Positions 53,701-64,000 of a DNA stretch of 64,000 nucleotides are shown piece by piece (position 1 is the first letter of the stretch; each line of letters begins with the position of its first letter). The notes under the pieces were generated by a model. That model saw nothing but the letters and a program-made list of their open reading frames with translations. It ran no database searches and was not told where the DNA came from. Position numbers and translations under genes: made by a program. The stretch comes from Corylus avellana (Eukaryota > Streptophyta > Magnoliopsida > Fagales > Betulaceae), in contig NC_081546.1 of NCBI RefSeq assembly GCF_901000735.1, forward strand, positions 19,467,220 through 19,531,219, given 5' to 3'.

Positions 53701-56700
53701 TCTCTTTTGATTCTAACGCTGGAAACACTATGTCATCCTCAGCATTACTATGAGCTCTATATAATCCCCACAGCAGACGAAATCTTCCAATGAACTGTCG
53801 AAGGAATGCCTCATCACAGTCACTAAGCTTTCCAGATTCAACATCTAAATACTCCAAGTCTTTGCTTATGGCTTTATGAAATTTAAATATGGTATCAATT
53901 GGTCGTTCTGCACATCCAATATCAGAAGAGCTATTATCTGTTTCCCAGACAAAAAGACTGGAGTCAATAGATGGGGCAGAAGAGCTGAAAGACAAGGAAC
54001 GCAAAGACTTAGCAGTAGCAAGAGAATTCAACCCCAGATTATTACTGTTTACTCCTAAACCAGGGACACAACAAGGTCGATCAGTACAACATGGTTTCTG
54101 GGCATCTATAGTCTCTGAAGGGTCAGGGGCATTGCTACCCTTGCAAGACACTGAGACATGTCTTTTGAACGGCCTTTTGGTTTCACCTGCTTCAGCTGAT
54201 TCTGTGCTGTGACTGCTGTCTCTAGTAGACAATGTGGAAGCACGTGCACAGATTGATCTACCAAAATTTTCTTCAATATCAGTAAAACTTTTAGCAGGGC
54301 AGCAACCAGTTGCATTTGGAGACAAGCAAAAACCCTGGTTACGAGCCTTGCACGCCCAACCAGAAAAGAGTGTTACCAGAGCCATATCTGAATTGGGAGC
54401 TGAATCAAAAAACAATTGTCAGATTTAAAATATGTAAAAAGTATATTTGGTGAATATTATGGGAAAACTTCACTTACTCCCCATGATGTTTCAATGTTTT
54501 TGCAATCATACAAAAACTTTGCAATGTCACCCCCACCGTCAAGATTTAGGGTTAAATTAATAGGTGAAATGTCTCTTATACTTCTGCTAAATTTATAAAA
54601 TTATAAATTACCCTAATCAAATAATTAATTTTTTTGAAAAAAAAAAAAAATAGCCATGGCCAAGCTCGGCCATGAGTAACCATGCGTATTTTCAAATTTT
54701 TTACTTTTTTAACATGGATATTTTGGGAATTTCTAAGTTGTCCATTAGGATTTAACTAAAAATCCTAACGAATTGATGACATTGCAAATAGTTTAAGCTT
54801 GGCAACCCAGCATTGCAAATTTTTATACTTTGGAGGTATTATTGCAAAAACATTGAAACATCAGGAAAAGTAAGTGAAGTTTTTGCTTTAATTATCTTCC
54901 TCAAAGCAACTATAGAGGAAATGGATGTAGAACCTGCTAATTGCATGTTTTCAAGGAATTTCCTTGCTTCATCTTCAGTCAATGATCCTACCAGCCATGG
55001 CAAGACACGCTCAATCAATTTCAAGGGCATCATGCACAAGCTTTGATACAAAAGTTCCCGCTGTCTTTTAAAGCTAAAGTGCTTTCGAGCAAGTGGAAGA
55101 ACCTAGAATATGCAGGTTACTTAGCAGGTATCTTAAGGAATCAATGGGGATGTTTGATATTATACATTTCTAGTCATGTAACCTAATTATACCATGCAGC
55201 AAGAAAGTATGGCTTCAGATACTGCTTTTATTTAATAGATACAGATGGTGAAACCCCCCAGAACAGATTATTGCATCAACAAGGAACTGACCTGAACTTC
55301 CTCATTGTAGAAGTGCCGCTTTATAGTTTCCATGATATGATCAGCATGTGAGCACAATTTTCCATAAAACTCAGCAGCTGAAGTAGAGGTTTCTCCTGCA
55401 CTTTGTATACTTTCAATTAAATACCTAAACTCATTGAACTGGCTTTCTTCTTCCGCATGCTCCTGGAAAAACGAAAATCCTCCATCCACAGCAGGAAATA
55501 TGACCTTGTCCTCAGCAATACTGCAACCAGATGAGAATCAACAGACCAGATGAGAATACAACAGATGAAGAAGAGAGGGTATATAATTTGTGATAGCAGT
55601 GCCAATTATTAATGAGTAAGCTACACTTTGCCCCCTTGAACTACGACCACTTGCAGCAAAAGCTATGCTCAAGCAGTCCCCTCTTATCTTACACCAGGCC
55701 CACTCTCCCACCATGACACTGTAGCACCAACACTGCAGCCATTGGATCATCCTTTGGTGTTGATCACATACAATGGTGCCCCAATGGCCCTATGGGAGCA
55801 TACTGTACATTAACAAACCTTCCCAGCTTCAGCACACAGCCCATTCTCATCGTCATGCTCAGCATCATGGTCCTACCACCAATCCTCTCCCAACCCCCAC
55901 CCCCCTTCTCTCTCTCTCTCTCCCCCCTAAGAGCACATGGTGATGATGCTAATGTGCATCCCTGCCCCCTCCTAACTTCTGCTTCAGCCCCTCCTAGTTC
56001 ATCACTGAGGTGCTCCTTCAAAACATCCCTCAACAAATAGTCATGGAAGCCGCTATCAACGCACATATCATCCACAACATCCTCAGCTTCAGCCCTCCCC
56101 CAAAGTCCACATCACCAGTCTGCAGGAGCCTGCATCAGCGGCAACGTTCAGATTACATGGAACTCGAAGATCTCACAGCTCCTAAGTTTCTCATGAACTT
56201 GAATCTCCACTTGACAACACATGTTTTTCTCCAACATAAGATCAATGGCTCTCGCTTACAAGATCAAAGACTACCAAGAGTGGCAGGCTCACTGTCTTTC
56301 AGTTCCGGAGTTGGCTCTGGATTTGGATAGGTGTTTCAATACCAATAGCAACTCCATTGGGGTAATTTGGTCATTTCACCACTCCAACTTTATATTGGGG
56401 ACATTGCAACGGTCTTTCTAATTAGGGGCCCAATCGAAACAATGTTAAGCAAAAAGGGTAGTTCAAGAGAACAAAGTGCAGTTTACTCATCGTTAATCTT
56501 TCAATGTTCGACACAATTCAAACAAAGAAATAGGAAAAAGACAAAAAAGTTGAGAAAAGTAGGACCCTTTTTAGTTTTCATGATTCATCTAAATGAGTCA
56601 GACCACTTGTCAATCAAAGTACTAAAAGACTTCTTGTACAGACCTTCTGGGGTGTTAAAAATTACAACATCAAAGGTACTGGATCATCCTTTAAATGGAA

Positions 56701-59700
56701 TCAGGGGTTTGACCATGTCTCTTTTATTCTTGTCCCTACATTGTCATCTTTGCAGATGACGCTTCCTTTGTACATTTTTTTCCCTTCTCTCTTTCTTGTT
56801 TTTTGAATGGGAAGAGAAAAGTTAAGTAGCAGCTAGAACTAAAGTGTTCCTTATAAACATTTCTCCTCAAGTTTTCCTATAGCAGCTGGAAGCATAAACA
56901 ATTCTTTATGTCTTTGTACGTTTGAATAATTTGAAGATTTTCATGCATGGGAATATGAGAAAGGAAAACTTTGATTTAAAATGCCAATGAATTATACCAG
57001 CACAGTCAACATCCCATAAGGAGGAAAAAAAGCGGGGTAAAAACAAAAAACCAAAGGCCCAAGAGTAACCACAGCAAGGAACCTTTCAATATTTGTAAAC
57101 GCAAAACCCCACCCCAAAAAAAAAAAAAAAAAAAAAAAAGCACAAGAGGTAAAAAGGCCCCCAAAAGGTGAAGGAAGGTTTCCAATACATTGAATAACTT
57201 AAATTCAAGTAAAATAAAGTTACTCTGGTAGCTACATAATAAACAATATGTGAATACCTGTGAAAGATGCAAACTTCAGCTATAAATTGCAACCTCTCAT
57301 TGAAAGCCGAAAAATTAGTGAAATCTCCAGAAATTTGCATCTTCCTAGCTTCCTGGGCTATCTCATTCAACTCTCTTTTAATAGCATTATGCCAGAGCAA
57401 TATTTCATCTATTGGATGTGTTCCTGAGGTCTCTGGAACATCAGTAACTGACTCTATATATGGCCTTTTCCCCATTCTGGTGAACTCACATGCACAATTT
57501 ATTTTCTCTGTCTGAATAGTTAATGTACTTGCGCTAGAACTTACACAGCATCGGAGCTGAGGATTGTCTACAGAACTTTCAACTGTTTTAGCACTACATC
57601 TGCCTTCCATCCAAGTAAAAATCACCTTCAACAGACGAGAGCTGTCATCAGTGACATGTACCCAGCAAATCACATTCGGAATTATTTCAATGCTCTAAAA
57701 CTGAAACTCTACCTCTTGAAGAAGCTTTTCTGCTGGGACTATCTCTCTTAAGCACTTCCGCAGGTCTTGACATTCATCAGGTGAAATGGAGTTTGAAAGC
57801 CATGGAAGGAACTTTGCCATCATATTCACTGGAATGCTGCACAAGAACTGCCAGACCAAAGATGCCTGCTCTTCAAGCGAAAACTTTTCAATAAGCAAGG
57901 GGAAGACCTGGCATAATCAAAGAGAAATAGATTAAAACCTTCTTCTTCTTTTTATCCATGATATCAAGAACAGCAAAAAGAGCAAAGAAAAATTATCTAG
58001 GTAAAGGGATATGACTCAAAAGTTCAAAGAGTTAACATAAAGTTTACATTAATATCGGTAAGAAAGTATTCTCAGCCCCAAGACTTCAATACATGGTAAA
58101 TTACTTCTTATCCCAAAAACTTAAACTGATAGAAAATTGTGAATTTAATCACTTAATTAATATTCTAACACTTTCTCTCACGTAAAGGGCTCAAACTTCT
58201 CTCAACAAGTGAGAACTGACATTTGGGTTATTTAACTGAACTTGAGGATAAATTGTGAAGCCAGGGTTTAAACCTAGAACATTTGCTTAGATACCATGTT
58301 AAATCACTAATTATTCCAAAAAACTTAAATTGATCGGAAATTGTAAATTTAATTCTAATTACTATTCTAAAAATACTTGGGGAAAACAATTATTATCATG
58401 TCTTGACAATATTGATGCATAGACTCGGTCTTCAGACACCTTCAACATTATTCAAACCTGCAATGAAGCAAGTGACACATTAAGGACATGGCAGCAAATC
58501 TTTATCTCCATAGACATCACCACTCTCTACTTTATTTGTTGGTTCTCTCTGCTTTTCTTTTTTCCTCTCCATAGATTCTATGTTAAAACTTCATTCCTTT
58601 TTTAGTGTCCCCCAACCCCCCATCAGTTGGATCTCTTTTGAATACTTATTGTGTATTGTGCCACTACCCCTTACATCACGTTCAACAAATTTTCTTATCC
58701 CAAAAGAAAACAAAAAGAGAAAAAAAAAAATTCCTCCACATATTGAATCTCTCGATATCAAACACACACACATAATGACTAATTTTTTAATTTATAAAAT
58801 TTACAGGGACCATTTTATTGAGAAAATAGTCATTTATGGCAATTTATGATGCTTTCCAAGGGGTTCAATTTTGCTAAAGTCTGAATCCTATCCTGCAGAG
58901 ACAGCTACAACATTGAAATTCGTTGCAGTATCACAAATTCAATCACAAGTGTACATGGATACGTTTGCTAAGTACGTTTGGTACTTAGTCTTCCAAAATC
59001 CAAATTCTATTAACCAGACATTGCAAAGCGGAGTCAGCAAAATGAGAAGTTTTAAGTTGGCTCTAGACATTTGCCATGGCATTTTGCTGCCGGTTAGGGG
59101 TGGAGGCTACCACCAACAAAGGCCCACTAACGAGATATTGCAAACTGGAGACCGCAAAATGTGTTTGTGTTTTTTACAAAAAAAATATGATTCTTATTAA
59201 TGCCCCAAGGAAAGTAAGCTCTCAACAATGATAATAAGTAGGTTAGAAACATCAGACACAGACATAGAAAGTAATATTCGAGTACCAAAATCATTCTTAA
59301 AACATAAAAAAATAACTTACGGTGGTTCATTTTTTCTCGTTTCAGACAAACAGATCTTATGCCCTTTACATACATGGCATGCAGCTGACAATCTAATGGA
59401 ATGCATGTGAACCACCAGTAAGAGAATGGCTGGACACCAACACTTTCAATCCTTAGATTCATAAAAATAAAAATAAAAATAAAAATAAACACCTAAATAT
59501 TACTTGCTCCACACACAGCTCTTGAATTTTTTTTTTCTTTTTTCTTTTTCTTTTTTGCTGGAAGAGATGCTGAAAATTATCACATACAGATTGCAGTTGA
59601 CAGTAAATCAACATGTGTTTGGGCATTGTACCCCAATTGGATACTTACAGACAAACTAATGCATGTGAGCCATCAGTAAGACAGGTGAAAAAGAAAATTC

Positions 59701-62453
59701 TTTGAAATATTATGGTGGACCACCAACATTCTTTGTCATTGCATTTACTAGTTGGTCCGTTTTACTTATTGAATTATGTTTACATGACTACATGTTCCCC
59801 ACTTCCCCATCTATGCTCTAAGACGGATTGCATATACCTGCATGCCTATTCTAACTACCCAACTGAGACCAATGTAGCTGGTAGAATATCCTCATTTATG
59901 CCCCCATAATCCTTTCAAGATGGTCAACTAAAAGAACACATGAATAAAAATCCCTTCCCAGAGCATCATATTAGTTTTTGTTTGGATAGATCTTAATAAC
60001 TAACATTAAAATAAAAGAACCACTACAGATGCATACCCTAGCAGTTCTTACCTAGATAATAGTAGCACTTTTTTGTGTTTTTTTTTCTTGTGTGCCAAAT
60101 CAAGTCCAAATGATGAGAACTGAGAGTTATTCAAAACTTTGGGTCATCCATAAGATTTCACGAACGACCACAAGAAAAACAGAGGTGCAAAGTTGAGTGG
60201 AATATAACACTTGAAAAATAAAATAGGAAATAAGAGCCAAAGCAGCATTGTTCACAAAGTAAAACATTTAAATCAGGATAAAAGTAACTATGCTGGATTT
60301 CTAGCACTAGAGCATAAGTAAGACTACTGGACACTATTATTTAATCACCAATCAAGAATGCAACACAGTTGGATCTAAAAGAACAGCTATTATAAATATA
60401 AGTCTCAATTAATCAAGATAATACATTAATTATGCTATTTTACTATCATTTCTGATTAACTATATTACAAATTTTAGTATTTCCTAGAATTTAATTGTAC
60501 TTGGTTGTTAGAAAATATACCGTTTCCTGCTTTTAAAAACAGTTTTTCATCTCAAGGAAGGTCCAATCTCATTACTAGTTAAAAAAAGTGGCTCGATTAA
60601 CAGTCTGAATACACAAATGAGAATCCAAACAGAAGCAAATGAAGCTGTACCTGCTCCTCTTCCTTAGCCATGTGTTGGCTAACTGATGTCTGTAGGACTC
60701 CTGTACAGGAAGCTAACTCCCTTGGAAAATTTTCATCGTTCTGTTTAGTAGAATTTAGCAGCTCAAATAGGTGATCAAAAAGATTGCTTTCACCCTTGTG
60801 TTCAAGAGAATACGTTTGTGCTACATTCTTCACACGTATATCAAGAGCTGGGAAGATTACCTGCAGTTTCAGGATCTCATGCTGTCACTACTTCTATATA
60901 TAGCAGAACAGAAGATAGAGACAAAGTGGCATCATGAAAATGCTGCTTCAGGGAATTAGTGTAGACTCACTCCCGAAAACAACAAGCAAGTGGTTGGTGA
61001 AATTTTAGATTTTATGAATCAGATCTTACAGTCTTAGATGTCCCCCACCGCAACTTGTATGCCATAAAAATTTCATGTTTCAATAGGGAAATTCAGATAG
61101 GAAATTTCACACTGTACAATCATAAATCAATACTTCAATAGCATGAGCTTTATTTGCATTTTGTATGATGATTTTGTTACACTCACCTTCCTATCAATGT
61201 TTGCATACGATAATTTAAATCCCAAAAATTAATATAATGTATCTACATGTCAGCATATCAATCACTAAGATTGTCTAAAAAAAAAATGCATGAATGTATC
61301 TGAAAACAATACAACCAAAAAGTTTATGTTACTACCTACTTAACAGGATAAACCAAAAAGATTGTCCCGTAAGATTATGAATAATAATCTTGTATATTTA
61401 ATTATGTTTTGTCATTCTCCATCCAAGAACGATGGAAGGAATCTTTAGAATGTTCTGGGCTCACAAGATATCCTGCACGAGAATATATTAAAGGAAAAAG
61501 AAGTACGAGAAAACTTCATACATACACTTGAAGCCTCCATAGAATAATCAGGAAATCTTTTCTGATATTTTAATGATTCAGCAAGCATCACCTTTTCTTA
61601 GAATCTATTAATCAAAGTGTACGAGATGCAAAGTGAATATAAATAAAAAAAAAAATTAAAAAAAAATGAAAATATGTTCTGGTTTTAAATAAATAATTAA
61701 ACACAAAATGTATTGAAAGACCTTAGAAAAAAAAAATAGTTGAAGAACAGCAATAAAATTTAAACATTTTCTTTTTTCACTCTTTCTTTCTTTTCTCCGC
61801 AATTATACTGTCATACATAGATTTACAAAAGCAAACCAAAAAAAGCTTCTGCAGAGAGACAGCTTATTCTATGATAGCGTTAAAGAATCTAAATTTTGAT
61901 AATGTCTAGCCTAAAGTTGGCATTGCAGTACAATTTCCTGCACACACATCTATCAAAAATAGAGGATTACTTCAGTAAAAATAACTTATATCATTTATAT
62001 AGAAAATACTCATTTTAAAAAGCAAGAACCTTTTTTTTTTTTTTTTTTTTTTAAGAATCATATCCGTAAATCAAAAAATTGCAACCTTATACCGAATCCA
62101 AAAATTCCATTTCTCTCCTCCACTTTCTGAGCAAATAAACATAAGATATACAAAAGGAATCAAAGAAAATGTACCTCGTCTTCGGCATTGGAGTGATGCT
62201 TGTAAATCAAACGCAGAAAATGGTAGCTCTCGAGCAGCGACCGGATATCGCTGCGGTTCCCCGTGGCGAAGGCCATGGCGGATCGGTGAAGCGCGTCGAG
62301 CTCATTGCGAATCGCTTTGTGAAAGAACAAGAAAATCAGAATCGGCGACTTCGTCTCCAAGCCACTCAAACAAGCTTTCGATGAAGAAGACGAAGAAGAA
62401 TCGACCTTGTTCACTGAATTCGGCAGTACCGCCACTCCCCCCGGCGTCGCCAT
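50751..62453 (-). CDS. BTS: BRUTUS-type hemerythrin/RING zinc-finger E3 ubiquitin ligase, 14 exons
   Basis: Iron-sensing E3 ligase that targets bHLH IVc iron-response factors for degradation (family knowledge). Exons (minus): 62453-62175, 60860-60651, 57907-57713, 57625-57258, 55520-55292, 55102-54934, 54399-53152, 52971-52800, 52593-52372, 52297-52160, 51690-51456, 51330-51271, 51044-50973, 50891-50751; all junctions GT-AG with matching phases, giving 1245 aa (Arabidopsis BTS about 1250). Three hemerythrin domains: about 40-170 ([22 protein letters not shown]), 310-430 ([25 protein letters not shown]) and 600-790 ([31 protein letters not shown]). Then CHY zinc finger ([19 protein letters not shown]), CTCHY zinc finger, RING-H2 ([22 protein letters not shown]) and a zinc ribbon (LCNDCDRKG). 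The start is the conserved MATPGGVAV. Confidence 0.96.
54464..54884. mobile_element. MITE filling BTS intron 6
   Basis: The left end AAAACTTCACTTACTCCCC and the complement of the right end (AAAACTTCACTTACTTTTCC) open inverted repeats that continue through GATGTTTCAATGTTTTTGCA for about 60 bp. The core (about 300 bp) is AT-rich and non-coding. The element makes up about 80% of the 534-bp intron and ends 64 bp upstream of the exon 7 acceptor. Confidence 0.8.
55605..56497. mobile_element. Pack-MULE-like element in BTS intron 4
   Basis: Inverted termini: left (from 55614) GAGTAAGCTACACTTTG..CTTGAACTAC; right, complemented (from 56488), GAGTAAACTGCACTTTG..CTTGAACTAC. Flanks ATTATTAAT (55605-55613) and ATCGTTAAT (56489-56497) agree at 7 of 9 positions, a 9-bp target duplication as in Mutator-like elements. 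The interior (about 55740-56330) is C-rich compared with the host intron. On the minus strand it reads a coding-like acidic frame ([21 protein letters not shown], about 55990-56075), as if a gene fragment had been captured. The source gene is not recognised. No transposase. Confidence 0.7.
57908..60650 (-). other. BTS intron 2 (2.7 kb): direct-repeat pair, no gene
   Basis: Two direct copies of an AT-rich sequence lie at about 58095-58172 and 58298-58373 (shared words AAACTTAAA.TGAT, GAAATTGT.AATTTAAT), 125 bp apart. A related sequence is at about 43490-43580. This could be a tiny LTR-like (TRIM-style) remnant. A short AAAAAT repeat lies at 59462-59487. Nothing else recognised. Confidence 0.4.
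60861..62174 (-). other. BTS intron 1: no element recognised
   Basis: AT-rich intron with poly(T) at 62032-62052. Short ORFs are not supported as genes. Confidence 0.6.
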
Positions 62454-62830
62454 CTCTCCGTATCTTTCTCTCTCTCTCTCTCAAGCTTCCTAGGAAACTC
62501 TTGAAACTTTCTCGGGAAATTTCTCTCTTTCGCTTTCAATTTCTCTCTCTAAAAATATGGATTTGTCTCTCTCTCTCTCTCTCTCTATATCTATAATCTA
62601 TCTCTACATGAGGCCGTTTAACGGAGACGAGAAGTGGGAGAAAAGGTTTGGTCAGACCGATAAGGGCGAGGGAACGAAGGGGGGGATTTTTATAGTGACT
62701 CGATGCCACGTTGGCGTACGGATGACACGTCGGATATTACCGTCAGGCTGTCAGTGATGAATGATCACGTGAGGGGAAGCTTCGGGGCACGCGGATGCGT
62801 ACGTGTGGAGCGTGGTAAAAGGCCGTGCAG
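62454..62830 (-). promoter_or_regulatory. BTS promoter and 5' UTR
   Basis: On the minus strand a TATA box (CTATAAAAAT, 62686-62695) lies about 235 bp before the ATG, followed by a Pyr/Pur-rich leader with a (GA)n tract (62566-62586). Upstream are several ACGT cores: 62707 (CCACGTTGG), 62726 (ACACGTCGG), a perfect G-box CACGTG at 62766-62771 and 62799 (TACGTGTGG). G-boxes are bHLH/bZIP sites, and BTS in Arabidopsis is induced by iron deficiency through bHLH factors (family knowledge). That these sites do so here is inference. Confidence 0.55.
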
Positions 62831-62879
62831 CTCTTGTACGATCAATTTACTTTTACAGTGCCCGAGCAAAGGAGTTTCA

Positions 62880-64000
62880 CCAAAATAGCAAAACATTGGA
62901 GAAGAAAAGAAAAAGGTTGAGGGGAGAGAAATGATAAAAATATTTAACTTTTGTTACTTTATACCTAGGGAATTTTATTTCTTTTAAAATAACAATAGTA
63001 ACAAATTATTTTTATTTTTATGTTATATTATGAAAATAAAAATAGACTACAAAATACACCAAGAGGATGATGAATAGGTGTTTAACAAAAATAATGCGGA
63101 ATAAAAATAAGAAGCATGCAACAAATAATCATCAAAATATGTAAAGCAGTAAATCACCTTTTAAAAATCTCTCTAAAAGTAAAATCTCTTTAAGGCAACC
63201 AAACCCAAGAAATCACCAAAAGAAAATCCAAATTACCAACACAGTAACACTTACAACCCTTTGTAACTCCAAGGCTATGTAAAATCAACAAGCTTCCTGC
63301 TTGTATTCTTAGTTCGACAATCTTCTTGAAGTAATTATCTTTTACCAAATCCTTCGATAGACTTTTTATCATGGATAAACAAATTAGCTTCTCAAACACA
63401 GTAACACTCTAAGAGAAAATAGCTTTGAAGCTCTAAATAGTGATAATCCTCTCTTAACACGATATGAAAATTTGCCTCTGAGTTGCTTGAAAAAATCGTG
63501 CTCTATATAGTCCTATATAGGTACTAGGAATTAAATTTCCTTGCTGAAGTATGAAACCTTATTATGAAAAATCGATAGTAGAGTTTAGACGGCTAATGGC
63601 CACGTTCAAACGGTCATAAGGTTTTATAAAAGTCTAAGCTGAAGTTGAAAAACCCTAATGCGACAACAGACAGCTTCCGTTCGGAAAGACTATCATACCC
63701 ATTAAAATGCGGCTAGGTTAAACTTCTTCTCTAACATATCTCGTCTAAACCCTCAGCGAACGGCCTTACAAACAGAGCTCTTGGCTTTTAATACTAGATG
63801 CTGCACGTTCAAATGAACTACGAACGATCTTGCAATTAGAGCTACAAATGGGAAAAGAATACACTTTTGGACATTGAATTAGCCAAACTAAAACCTAACC
63901 TATTAGAAGCCTTTTTCAAACAAAAAAAAACAAAAAACATTATTTAACGCAACTCAACAGTCAACACTGTTGGAGGGGGACGAGGAGGGTTATCGCCACC
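62880..64000. other. Right end of the window: no gene, possible LTR-element DNA
   Basis: AT-rich DNA, then a slightly GC-richer part (about 63560-63860) with phrases like GATGATGAATAGGTG and CGTTCAAATGAAC that resemble the 35620-36480 stretch. Weak LTR-like character. No coding sequence. Confidence 0.35.

Noticed and set aside
53003..54415. 470-aa minus-strand ORF as a standalone gene
   Set aside because: It is BTS exon 7 (53152-54399) with intronic extensions at both ends.

Overview
This is a 64-kb window of plant nuclear DNA. It is AT-rich, with interrupted genes, GT-AG introns, many poly(A)/(T) runs, L1-type LINEs, tRNA-derived SINEs, MITEs and fold-back elements. The two well-recognised genes are typical eudicot genes. 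The repeats look like those of a woody rosid, but the species cannot be fixed from the sequence, so that is an inference.

Layout. 1-3060 holds retroelement debris (a possible LTR remnant, a broken retroelement or pararetrovirus-like ORF) and a MITE. 3295-33858 (+) is one AMSH1-type deubiquitinase gene of 14 exons, swollen by transposons. An 8.26-kb part of it (exons 2-5 plus most of intron 1) appears twice, at 3462-11720 and 17836-26092. The copies are almost identical. Between them lie a full-length L1-type LINE (11721-17735, both ORFs open) and a 100-N gap. The simplest reading is one gene whose two haplotypes were placed end to end: allele 1 carries the LINE in intron 5 and allele 2 does not. 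34 kb to 47.5 kb is gene-poor: SINEs, a 1-kb fold-back element, an old direct segmental duplication (36.7-40.1 kb and 41.0-43.8 kb), a second fold-back element and a 20-N gap. 48014-48745 (+) is a single-exon gene for a small Ser/Lys-rich protein of unknown function. 50751-62453 (-) is a complete 14-exon BRUTUS (BTS) gene, a hemerythrin/RING E3 ligase of iron homeostasis, with a MITE in intron 6 and a Pack-MULE-like element in intron 4. 62.9-64 kb shows no gene.

How the genes relate. AMSH1 removes ubiquitin chains (K63-type in the family) in endosomal and autophagic sorting. BTS adds ubiquitin to iron-response transcription factors. They share ubiquitin chemistry, but nothing here suggests co-regulation. 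No prokaryotic-type operon, CRISPR array, tRNA or rRNA gene was seen. The most informative signals are the haplotype-specific LINE, the false duplication around it, and several undescribed inverted-repeat elements.
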